NCBI GenBank assembly: GCA_017395065.1
Contig: JAFPWH010000063.1
Coordinates: forward strand, 62,001-126,000
DNA length: 64,000 nt
Source: Clostridia bacterium
Lineage (GTDB): Bacteria; Bacillota; Clostridia; Christensenellales; Aristaeellaceae
Direction: 5' to 3'
The number at the start of each line of letters is the position of its first letter. The stretch's first letter is position 1. A program made the position numbers and the translations under genes. The notes beneath the pieces were generated by a model. That model saw nothing but the letters and a program-made list of their open reading frames with translations, made no database searches and was not told where the DNA came from. Shown here piece after piece: positions 8,519 through 16,231 of the stretch.

Positions 8519-8552
8519 CGCGCCGGCGGCGCGAAAAAGCGCCGCCGGCGCG
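8519..8552 (-). terminator. Hairpin terminator after the S-component/DUF6020 fusion gene
   Basis: A perfect 14-base-pair GC-rich inverted repeat with a six-base loop (arms 8519-8532 and 8539-8552). On the minus strand it is followed by CTTTTGCG, a short and imperfect U-run. It lies between the stop of the fusion gene and the promoter of the clc-mrp operon, so it separates the two transcription units. Confidence 0.6.
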
Positions 8553-8566
8553 TGCCGAAAGAGGTT

Positions 8567-11044
8567 TCAGTTTTTGACGGCGGCTTCCGTCTCTTTCCCT
8601 GCGCGCCGCGCGGGCAGAAGGGCGCTCATCACCGTCAGGAACGGGCCAAGCGCGATGATCGGGAAAGCGTAGCGGCTGCTGCCGGAGATCGGGCCGAAGG
8701 CCAGGCCTACGCCCCACAGGATCATCGTCAGCAGCAGGGAAGCGCCCCTTCTTCGCGTTTTCAGCAGGTACGCAAGCGCGATCACGAGGCAGAACAGGTA
8801 CGTGCCGCATTTGAACAAAAGAGACATAATCGGCAGGCGGCTTATCCCCATCAGCGCGCCGCGCAAGACGCGCTGCGCCTTTAAGGCACCGTCACTCACA
8901 CGGATCTCCACGACGCCTTCCGTCAGGCGCGGGTTTTCAAAAGTGAAGCCGTCTTCGTAGCGGCCGTAGTCGCCCAGATACAGTATAAGGCCGCTGTCGA
9001 CCGGGTCTTTTCGCAGATCCCAGTACAGCGAATCCATCGCCAGCGCCGCCCGAAGGTACGTCAGGGGGTATCTTAAGCCCAGCTTCAGCCAGATGCCGTC
9101 GAAGCTCTTCCAGTCGACGTCGCGGCCGAGCAGCGCGTCCTTCGTCGGGTCGGCGTCGTATTCCGAATAGCCGGCCGTGAGCGTGCGGCTCAGGAATGCG
9201 TATTCCTCCGCGTTCAGATCGTCCGCGTGCTCCTCCAGCGCGAGCGTGAGCTGGTTTATCATCATCGGGCGCTTTTCGCTTCCCGGTCCCCTGCCGACGC
9301 CCGCGAGCGGGTAGGCGGCGTAATTTACGAGCACAAACAGCACGCACGCGCCGAGCATCGTACAAAGCAACGGCAAAAAGCCGCGCTTCAAGCGCCTGTA
9401 CGCGTGAATCAGCGCGCAAACCGACGGCAAAAGCAGCGCCCAGAGCGCAAAAGAGCGGATCAGGCAGGCGATCAGTATGCTGATTCCCCCCGCGAGCAGC
9501 TTCGGCAAGCTCTTTGCGGTCTCCTCCGGGAAGACGAACAGCTCTGCCAGGAATTCAAACGCCGAAAGCAGCGCGACGGCAAGCGCCGTCTCCTTGAGCG
9601 TAGCCGCGGCGTAGAGGGGGTAGAGCGGAAACAGCGCGTAGAACAGAAGCGAGACCGTCAGTACGCCCTTCTTCGCGCCGAGGCGGCTCAGCAGTCTTAT
9701 GCACCGGGCCTCGGCCAGCGCAAGCAGCGCAGTCTGCAGCGTGACGAAGACGAATACGCCGAGGCTCGGGCTGCCGAGCGACCTGAAAAGCGCGTAAAAC
9801 GACCCGAGCAAAAGCGTGTGCAGTACCGGCTGCGTGTCGTTGATCAGCGTTCCCGTGCCCGTAAACGTGCTCACAGCTGCCGTGCGCGAGGTCACCTCTC
9901 CCGGCAGCAGCGTTCCCATGAACTGGTTCAGCTGGTCGTAGGCGTCCTGCGTGAGCGTCCCCGGGCGCGCGACGATCAGGTACGGCAGCGCGCACAGGAA
10001 GAGGATCAGCCAGCAGCGCAAAAGCCCGGGCGCTTTCACGTCCTTTGCACGAAAGCCGTCCGCCAGCTTGAACGCCTGCGCGCACAGCGCGTAAAACAGG
10101 AAATACGCGCCGAGGAACACGCACAGGTACAATACCAGCCAGAGCGTTTCCAGGTGATGGATCGCGCGGATATTTCCAAAGACGCCGCTGAGCGTAAAGG
10201 CCGCCGCAAGCAGCAAAGCGCAGATCTTTTGCGCGCGGCTACCCTTTTGCCTCGCCGAAAACCTTACGAGCAAAAAGCCGAAAACGAAAGCGAGCGCAGA
10301 AAAAAGATTGTCCGTAAAGACGTATTCGGCGACGTAGCGCGTAAGCGCCGTGTCTTTGTCCTGCGGCACGAGTCTACCGAGATCGCACGAAAGCGCGACG
10401 CTGATAAAGGCCGCCTCGAACGCGTACGCACAAAAGCGCAGCCACGGCGGCGGGGCAAACGTGAATGCCTTCGTGTCCGACTGCATATCGCGCCGCGCAA
10501 GCATTTTAACCATGCCGGTCTTGCACAAAAGCAGGTACGTCAGCGTGAACTGCACGGGCAGCATCACGGCTGCCTCGAGCGCGCGCTTGGGCAAAAACGC
10601 CAGAAACTTTACCGGGATGTTGCTTATGTCGTGGGCTGCGGGCAGCAGGTAACCGTATTGAAACGCGATGTTGAACGTGTTGAGCATGACCGTCACGATC
10701 AGGGCGTTTACGATATAGCCGATCAGGATGCGCGCGGCGGACGGGGCGACGTCCTTTTTATGAAAAAACAGGCCGAACAGCAGGCCGGTCAGCACGGCCG
10801 TGAGCGTGTAGCCGATAAAAAACGGGCCCTGCGGGAACAGGATCGCGCCGATCACGTCGCTTAAGCCCGCGACCAGGCAGGAATACGGCCAGCCGTACAG
10901 CGCGCCGGTCAGCATGATCGGTATAAAGCCGAAGCTGAATTTGAGCACCTCGGTGATCTGTACCGAAAAAAAACGCGATAAGACAACCTGCAGCGCAACC
11001 AGCACCGCAAGGCGCAATCGCATGTTGAGTCGCTTGTTATTCAT
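8567..11044 (-). CDS. Fusion: ECF folate-type S-component plus DUF6020-like polytopic membrane protein
   Basis: An 825-residue membrane protein with two recognisable halves. Residues 1 to about 185 look like an ECF-transporter substrate-binding subunit of the folate (FolT) group: LKFSFGFIPIMLTGALYGW, GLSDVIGAILFPQGPF and six helices. From about residue 205 to the end there are 11-13 helices resembling DUF6020/glycosyltransferase-like integral membrane proteins, with VARPGTLTQDAYDQLNQF, INDTQPVLHTLLLGSFYALF and GPISGSSRYAFPI. Neither half is interrupted. S-components normally stand alone and use a shared EcfAAT module, so this architecture is unusual. The start is uncertain: the ATG at 11044 has no clear ribosome site, and a second Met is at residue 8. 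Confidence 0.75.
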   Translation of the reverse strand: MNNKRLNMRLRLAVLVALQVVLSRFFSVQITEVLKFSFGFIPIMLTGALYGWPYSCLVAGLSDVIGAILFPQGPFFIGYTLTAVLTGLLFGLFFHKKDVAPSAARILIGYIVNALIVTVMLNTFNIAFQYGYLLPAAHDISNIPVKFLAFLPKRALEAAVMLPVQFTLTYLLLCKTGMVKMLARRDMQSDTKAFTFAPPPWLRFCAYAFEAAFISVALSCDLGRLVPQDKDTALTRYVAEYVFTDNLFSALAFVFGFLLVRFSARQKGSRAQKICALLLAAAFTLSGVFGNIRAIHHLETLWLVLYLCVFLGAYFLFYALCAQAFKLADGFRAKDVKAPGLLRCWLILFLCALPYLIVARPGTLTQDAYDQLNQFMGTLLPGEVTSRTAAVSTFTGTGTLINDTQPVLHTLLLGSFYALFRSLGSPSLGVFVFVTLQTALLALAEARCIRLLSRLGAKKGVLTVSLLFYALFPLYPLYAAATLKETALAVALLSAFEFLAELFVFPEETAKSLPKLLAGGISILIACLIRSFALWALLLPSVCALIHAYRRLKRGFLPLLCTMLGACVLFVLVNYAAYPLAGVGRGPGSEKRPMMINQLTLALEEHADDLNAEEYAFLSRTLTAGYSEYDADPTKDALLGRDVDWKSFDGIWLKLGLRYPLTYLRAALAMDSLYWDLRKDPVDSGLILYLGDYGRYEDGFTFENPRLTEGVVEIRVSDGALKAQRVLRGALMGISRLPIMSLLFKCGTYLFCLVIALAYLLKTRRRGASLLLTMILWGVGLAFGPISGSSRYAFPIIALGPFLTVMSALLPARRAGKETEAAVKN

Positions 11045-11056
11045 TCAAATAAATAT

Positions 11057-11084
11057 CTGCCGGCCGCCGCGTGGCGGTCGGCAG
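11057..11084 (-). terminator. Hairpin between the fucose isomerase-family gene and the fusion gene
   Basis: Arms 11057-11068 and 11073-11084 pair over 12 bases with one mismatch around a GCGT loop. Both upstream and downstream genes are on the minus strand, where the hairpin is followed by ATATTTATTTG, a poor U-run. On the plus strand it is followed by TTTT, but no plus gene ends here. It is a likely but weak terminator of the isomerase gene. Confidence 0.45.
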
Positions 11085-11103
11085 TTTTCAGCGCGCAGGG
11101 GGA

Positions 11104-12594
11104 TTATTTAACGAAGGGATTCTCGTCTGCGTAGGGCAGGGACGCGGGCTGGTTGTAGCTGATCTTCTCGATGCCCAGGAGCTTGAGTACGTCGAAGATC
11201 TGCTTGCCCACATGGCCGAACGCCACTGCGCCGTGATGCGGATAGCCGTCGCCGATCAGCACGTAGCGGTAGAAGCGGTTCATCTCGGGAATGCCGAATA
11301 CGCCGATGCCGCCGAAGGACTGGGTCGCAACGGGCAGCACCTCGCCCTGGGCCACGTAGGCCTGGAGCTTGGAATCCTTGTTGCCCTGCAGGCGGAAGAA
11401 GGTGATGTCGCCGGGCATGATGTCGCCCTCGAGCGTGCCCCTCGTGATGTCGGGCTCTCCGCCGCCCTCGAGGCCGCGGTTCATGATCAGCTGGTAGCTC
11501 ATCTTGCCCTTGACCAGGCGGCACATGGGCGTATTGCCGCAGTGGAAGCCCATGAAGACCTCGTTGGCGCGGTAGTTGAACTTGCCGGCGATGGATTCCT
11601 TGTACATGTCGGCGGGCACGGAGTTGTTGATGTCGAGCAGCGTCACGGGTTCGCCGGTGATGCAGGTGCCGATGAACTCGCTCAGCGCGCCGTAAATGTC
11701 GACCTCGCAGGCTACGGGGATGCCCATCGCGGTCAGGCGGCTGTTGACGTAGCAGGGCACAAAACCGAACTCAGTCTGGAATGCCGGCCAGCACTTGTTG
11801 GCCATGACCACGTACTTGGCGGCGCCCTTGTTGGCGTCGATCCAGTCGAGCAGGGTCAGTTCATACTGGGCGAGTCTGGGCAGAACGCCGGGCATTTTGT
11901 TGCCCTCGCCCAGCTCCGCTTCCATTTCGGCGATCTTGGCGGGGATGCGCGGATCGTTCGCGTGCTCCTTGTAGGCCTTGAGCAGGTCGAGCTCGCTGTT
12001 TTCCTGTACGTTCACGCCCAGCTTGAAAAGGGGCGCGATCGGCGCGTTGCAGGCCAGGAAGTCGAAGGGTCTGGGGCCGAAGGTGATGATCTTGAGGTCC
12101 TTTAAGCCCAGCAGCGTCCTCGCGGTGGGAATCCAGTCGACGACCATGTCGGCAACTTCGTCCGCGGTGCCCACGGGATACTCCGGGATGTAGGCATTGA
12201 TGCCGGAAAGCTTCAAATTATAGCTGGCGTTGAGCATTCCGCAGTACGCGTCGCCGCGGTCGGAGGACAATACGCCGATGTTTTCTTCCGCTGCCGCCGC
12301 GTACATCACGGGGCCGCCGAACATTTTGGCGATCGCGGTCTCGGGTCCCTCGGGGCCGAAGTTGCCCAGGAACACGACCAGCGCGTTGCACTTGCTCTTT
12401 TTGATCTCCTCGTAGGCTTCCAGCACGTTCTGATCGATGCCGCCCTCGATGATGGTTTTGATTTCGCTGACCTTTACGCCCTTTTTCTTGAGCGCCTTGA
12501 CCACGGCCGTCCTGCGCCTCTCCGCAAGATCGATGGGAAAGCAGTCGCGGCTGACGGCGATAATGCCGAGTTTGACTTCGGGAATATTGTTCAT
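11104..12594 (-). CDS. L-fucose/L-arabinose isomerase-family protein
   Basis: A 496-residue soluble protein of the FucI/AraA-like fold (COG2407 type), which interconverts aldoses and ketoses with a divalent metal. Likely metal ligands are the glutamate and aspartate in ACEVDIYGALSE and the His in MGFHCGNTPMC. The N-terminal Rossmann-like half carries NALVVFLGNFGPEGPET. Length is in the range for the family (about 470-590). It appears to be a single-gene unit with its own strong promoter and GGAGGAG ribosome site. The sugar substrate cannot be told from sequence, and no fucose kinase or aldolase gene is in the window. Confidence 0.85.
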   Translation of the reverse strand: MNNIPEVKLGIIAVSRDCFPIDLAERRRTAVVKALKKKGVKVSEIKTIIEGGIDQNVLEAYEEIKKSKCNALVVFLGNFGPEGPETAIAKMFGGPVMYAAAAEENIGVLSSDRGDAYCGMLNASYNLKLSGINAYIPEYPVGTADEVADMVVDWIPTARTLLGLKDLKIITFGPRPFDFLACNAPIAPLFKLGVNVQENSELDLLKAYKEHANDPRIPAKIAEMEAELGEGNKMPGVLPRLAQYELTLLDWIDANKGAAKYVVMANKCWPAFQTEFGFVPCYVNSRLTAMGIPVACEVDIYGALSEFIGTCITGEPVTLLDINNSVPADMYKESIAGKFNYRANEVFMGFHCGNTPMCRLVKGKMSYQLIMNRGLEGGGEPDITRGTLEGDIMPGDITFFRLQGNKDSKLQAYVAQGEVLPVATQSFGGIGVFGIPEMNRFYRYVLIGDGYPHHGAVAFGHVGKQIFDVLKLLGIEKISYNQPASLPYADENPFVK

Positions 12595-12630
12595 AAAGCA
12601 TCTCCTCCATTTGATAATTACCTGTTTAGA

Positions 12631-12658
12631 ATTATACTCAAAGCAGGGACGGTGTCAA
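12631..12658 (-). promoter_or_regulatory. Promoter of the fucose isomerase-family gene
   Basis: Minus strand: TTGACA, 16-base spacer, TATAAT, both hexamers at consensus. It lies about 37 bases before the ATG and its GGAGGAG ribosome site. Confidence 0.85.
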
Positions 12659-12836
12659 GCAAAATTTGGGCGCTTTCGTTCTCAGTTTTTTCCGTACCCA
12701 TGCGCAGGGAGCGGCCTGTGAAAAAAACGGCCCGGGAGAGCCGTCTTCCCCGGCCTTCTCTTCGCGGCCGAACGGGTTTTTCAGCGGGCTTTTTACGGCA
12801 GTCTTTCTCCCGTCCGGCGATTTGACAATTTTCGGC

Positions 12837-12865
12837 TTGCTTAAAACGCTTGATTATGGTATAAT
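12837..12865 (+). promoter_or_regulatory. Promoter of the nucleotidyltransferase operon
   Basis: TTGCTT, 17-base spacer, TATAAT. A perfect TTGACA at 12822 is 32 bases from the same -10 and is not usable with it. The start codon is 41 bases downstream with AAAGGAAG before it. Confidence 0.75.
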
Positions 12866-12906
12866 CCTTGCGATTCAAAATACTGTTTTGAAAGGAAGTT
12901 CTGGCA

Positions 12907-13806
12907 ATGAGAAAAGCGCTGGTCATACTCGCCGCGGGCATCGGCTCGCGTTTCGGCGGCGGCATAAAGCAGTTGGAGCCCGTGGGCCCCAACGGGGAGA
13001 TCATCATCGATTACTCGATCCACGACGCGATCAGGGCGGGCTTCGACAAGCTCGTGTTCATCATCCGCAAAGACATCGAGGCGGATTTCATGGAGATGAT
13101 CGGAAACCGCATCGAAAAGCTGTGCGCAAAGCTGGGCGTCGAGGTCTGCTACGCGTATCAGGACATAAACGACATCCCCATCCCCCTGCCCGAGGGGCGC
13201 AAAAAGCCCTGGGGCACGGGTCAGGCGGTGCTCAGCTGCCGCGGCATCATCAGGGAACCCTTCGCGGTCATCAACGCCGACGACTACTACGGCAAAGGCG
13301 GCTACGCCAAGGCCGCGGCCTTCCTCGAAAAGGGCGAATACGGCCTCGTCGGCTACATCCTCAAAAACACGCTGAGCGACAACGGCGGCGTGACCAGGGG
13401 CATCTGCCACGTGGACGCTGACGGCGCGCTGACCGGCATCGACGAAACGCACGACATCGTTAAGACCGAAAGCGGCGCAGAGGCCGGCGGAAAGGCGCTC
13501 GACCTCAACTCGCTGGTGTCCATGAACTTCTGGTGCCTGCCCGAAAGCTTTCTGGGCGAGCTCGAAAAGGGCTTCCCCGAGTTTTTGAAGAACATGGGCA
13601 ATCCCCTGAAGGACGAATATCTTTTGCCCACGATCGTGGACCAGCTGATCAAGCGCGGGCAGAAGGTCACCGTGCTGCCAACGGACGACAAGTGGTTCGG
13701 CGTCACCTACAAGGAGGACAAGGCCTCCGTCGTGGAGAGCTTCAGGCAGCTCTACCGCGAAAACGCGTATCAAAAAGAACTGTATGCGGATCTTACGGCA
13801 AAATAA
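12907..13806 (+). CDS. Nucleotidyltransferase family protein (sugar-nucleotide pyrophosphorylase-like)
   Basis: A 299-residue protein with a Rossmann-type NTP-transferase domain. The N-terminal nucleotide-binding loop LAAGIGSRFGGGIKQLEP has the GxGxRxxxxxK pattern, and the metal-binding block is AVINADDYYG. Such enzymes join NTP and a sugar phosphate to form NDP-sugar. The C-terminal part is longer than a minimal domain and carries no repeat-type beta-helix. Substrate is unknown. It is first in a three-gene overlapping set with a peptidoglycan-binding protein and a tRNA methyltransferase-like gene, which suggests but does not prove a cell-envelope sugar role. Confidence 0.85.
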   Translation: MRKALVILAAGIGSRFGGGIKQLEPVGPNGEIIIDYSIHDAIRAGFDKLVFIIRKDIEADFMEMIGNRIEKLCAKLGVEVCYAYQDINDIPIPLPEGRKKPWGTGQAVLSCRGIIREPFAVINADDYYGKGGYAKAAAFLEKGEYGLVGYILKNTLSDNGGVTRGICHVDADGALTGIDETHDIVKTESGAEAGGKALDLNSLVSMNFWCLPESFLGELEKGFPEFLKNMGNPLKDEYLLPTIVDQLIKRGQKVTVLPTDDKWFGVTYKEDKASVVESFRQLYRENAYQKELYADLTAK

Positions 13807-15472
13807 AAAGCGGCTTGCCGCGCTCGCGGCCGCGCTTTTGCTGCTGGGAGCGGCGGCGCTTTGCGAAGCGGGCGACGGCGACAGGTACGCGCTTCGCCTG
13901 CGCGAGCTGGGCTTTCTGAGCTCTTCGGAGACCGGGGAGGACGAAAGCGTACTCAGCCGCGCCGTCTTCAACTTTCAAAAGGCCAACGCGATCCCCGCAA
14001 ACGGCATCCTCGACCCCACGACGCTGGAAAAGCTGCTAAGCCCCGACGCCGTTGGTTTTGCCGAATACATCGAGCAGTACTGCCGCCCCGCGGACACCGA
14101 CATCGCTCTTACCTTCCGCGACAGCGGAAAGCAGGTCAAAAACCTGCAGACGCGCTTAAACGAGCTGGGCTATTACGGCGGTGAGATCAGCGGCGAATAC
14201 TCGATGGAGACAGCCTGCGCGGTGGCGCTGTTCGAGACCGTGAACGGCTGCGAGCCGGACGGCCTTGCGGACGAAAGGACGATGGGGCGGCTGCTCTCCC
14301 CCTCCGCGATCCCGCTGGGCACCTTCGAATACCTGGAGACCATCGTGCCCGGCGACAGGGGCGCGAACGTCAAATACATGCAGGCGCTTTTGAAGAGCCT
14401 TGGCTACTTCGACGGCGAATGCACCGGCGTGTACGGCGACAGCACGAAAAAGGCGGTCGTCGCCTTCGAGCAGCGAAACGGCTTCGAGGAGAGCGGCGTC
14501 TGGACGATCCTCTACACCGTGATGGGCAAAAACGCCCGCGCGATCGATTTCAGGAACGCAAAGGCCGAAGAAAAGAAGATCACCCTCAAGCAGGGCGACA
14601 CGGGCTATCTGGTCCGGGAGCTCAAAAAGCGTTTGAGCGAGCTGGGCTATTACAGCGGCACGATCGACGCGTACTTCGACGAAAGGACGCGCCTTAGCGT
14701 CGCGGCGTTTCAGGAGGCCAACTTCCTGAACGTGAGCGGCGAGGCGGACGAGGAGACGAACCTCGCGCTCGAAAGCGACAGCTGCGCGGACATGGACGAG
14801 TTTTCCGCCCTGTGCGAAACCAAAGCGGTAAAGATGGGCGACGTGAGCTACGCCGTGTATCTGATGTGCCGCCGCCTGCAGGCGCTGGGCTATCCGGTGG
14901 AAGCCGTGTGGGAATACGACGAGCAGGTCGCGCAGGCCGTGCGCGTGTTTCAGTACGCGCAGGGGCTCGATCTTTCGGACGGCGTGCGCGCGGAGGACAG
15001 GGTGCTGATGAACTCTTCTTCGGCGCTCAGCTACGCCGAGGCCCGGCCCGTCGCGGATTCCATCGTCGCCCGGCTTTCCCGGGACGAAATGCGCTCAAGG
15101 CTCGTGCGCGAGGCCCGCGGTCTCGTCGGCGCGCCCTACGAGGCGGGTCAGACCGGCAGCGAATACTTCGGCATCGGCGGCTTTACGTACTACTGTTACG
15201 CGCTGGAGGGCATCGAAATGCAGCCCACGGCCGCGCTGCAGCTGGACGGTGCGCGGGAAAGCGGCCGCCTTACGGACGACAGAGCCTACGCACTGCCCGC
15301 GGCGCAACTGTTCTTCAGGGACGAAAACCAGCTCTACACCGGCATTCTCAGCGGAGAAGGCACCGTGATCTACGCTTCTCCCTCCCTCGGCGCGGTCACC
15401 GAGGCGCGCCTCGACGGCATACTGGAAAAATACGAGTTCATCGGGATCGCGGAGCGCGTCGATGGCACCTGA
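13784..15472 (+). CDS. Secreted peptidoglycan-binding protein with degenerate NlpC/P60 domain
   Basis: A 562-residue exported protein. Residues 1-30 form a signal peptide (basic start, then LAALAAALLLLGAAALCEA). Five PG_binding_1-like repeats follow at about 31-90, 107-170, 185-250, 265-330 and 345-410, each with an LxxLGY core. Residues about 440-555 align with NlpC/P60 endopeptidases (LVGAPYEAGQTGSEY onward). The catalytic-cysteine motif FDCSGF reads FGIGGF, and the catalytic His region reads LYTGILSGEG, so both catalytic residues appear lost. It likely binds the wall without cutting. The start overlaps the upstream gene by 23 bases and the end overlaps the methyltransferase gene by 11. Confidence 0.85.
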   Translation: MRILRQNKKRLAALAAALLLLGAAALCEAGDGDRYALRLRELGFLSSSETGEDESVLSRAVFNFQKANAIPANGILDPTTLEKLLSPDAVGFAEYIEQYCRPADTDIALTFRDSGKQVKNLQTRLNELGYYGGEISGEYSMETACAVALFETVNGCEPDGLADERTMGRLLSPSAIPLGTFEYLETIVPGDRGANVKYMQALLKSLGYFDGECTGVYGDSTKKAVVAFEQRNGFEESGVWTILYTVMGKNARAIDFRNAKAEEKKITLKQGDTGYLVRELKKRLSELGYYSGTIDAYFDERTRLSVAAFQEANFLNVSGEADEETNLALESDSCADMDEFSALCETKAVKMGDVSYAVYLMCRRLQALGYPVEAVWEYDEQVAQAVRVFQYAQGLDLSDGVRAEDRVLMNSSSALSYAEARPVADSIVARLSRDEMRSRLVREARGLVGAPYEAGQTGSEYFGIGGFTYYCYALEGIEMQPTAALQLDGARESGRLTDDRAYALPAAQLFFRDENQLYTGILSGEGTVIYASPSLGAVTEARLDGILEKYEFIGIAERVDGT

Positions 15473-16196
15473 AATCCACGAAGACGAGCAGCTGCACGAA
15501 TTGAACCGCGGCGGGAACCGCATCATACAGAAGATCTCCGGTTTCCGTTTCGGCACGGACGCGGTGCTGCTGAGCGATTTTACGCTGATCAAGCCCGGCG
15601 CGCGCGTGATGGATTTCGGCGCGGGCACGGGCATCATATCGCTGCTTTGCGCCATTCACCGCGCCGACATACGCGTGACCGCCCTCGAGCTTCAGCCGGA
15701 CATGGCGGACATGGCACAAAGAAGCGTACAGCTCAACCGGTTAGAAGACAGGATCAGCGTCCGCGCGTTGGATCTGCGTTTGGCCGCGGAAAATTTCGGC
15801 TACGGCGCCTACGACAACGTGATCTGCAATCCCCCGTATCACGATCTGAAGCGCGGCCTGAAACCCGAAAACGAAAACCGGCTGCTTTCGAGGACCGAGA
15901 GCGCCGTCACGATCGACGAGATCTGTTTGAGCGCGTTCCGTGTGCTCAAAAGCGGCGGAAGACTCAGCGTGATCTATCCCGCGATGCGCTTGCATGAAAT
16001 GCTGCGCGCGATGCAGGACAGCCGCCTCTCTCCCAAACGCGTGCGCTGCGTTCAGCAAAGCGCGGACAGGCCGCCAAAGCTCATACTGATCGACGCAGTC
16101 AAGCACGGCGGAAGCCAGCTGGAGTGGCTGCCTCCGCTGATCCTCGCGGAAGAGGACGGCTCCCCCAGCAAAGAATGGCACAGGATCTACGATTGA
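15462..16196 (+). CDS. trmN6: tRNA1(Val) (adenine37-N6)-methyltransferase-like protein
   Basis: A 244-residue class I SAM-dependent methyltransferase. The opening block QKISGFRFGTDAVLLSDFT is characteristic of the TrmN6/YfiC group. Motif I is VMDFGAGTGIISLL and the catalytic N6-adenine motif is ICNPPYHD. The E. coli relative methylates A37 of tRNA1(Val); the same target is assumed here. It is the last gene of the operon, and its terminator begins inside its last codons. Confidence 0.85.
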   Translation: MAPEIHEDEQLHELNRGGNRIIQKISGFRFGTDAVLLSDFTLIKPGARVMDFGAGTGIISLLCAIHRADIRVTALELQPDMADMAQRSVQLNRLEDRISVRALDLRLAAENFGYGAYDNVICNPPYHDLKRGLKPENENRLLSRTESAVTIDEICLSAFRVLKSGGRLSVIYPAMRLHEMLRAMQDSRLSPKRVRCVQQSADRPPKLILIDAVKHGGSQLEWLPPLILAEEDGSPSKEWHRIYD

Positions 16197-16213
16197 GACC
16201 CTGTGCCTTTTTT
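16177..16213 (+). terminator. Intrinsic terminator overlapping the end of trmN6
   Basis: Arms GGCACAGG (16177-16184) and CCTGTGCC (16200-16207), then six T. The left arm is inside the coding sequence and the stop codon lies in the loop. Confidence 0.85.
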
Positions 16214-16231
16214 ATTCGTCCGCGTTTCCGC

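Larger units (their letters stand above)
12595..12906. other. Divergent intergenic region (312 bases)
   Basis: It separates the isomerase-family gene (minus) from the nucleotidyltransferase gene (plus) and holds one promoter for each. The middle part, about 12665-12815, is GC-rich with short imperfect palindromes and T-runs but no hairpin I could call a terminator. No small gene with a plausible ribosome site was seen. Confidence 0.6.
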
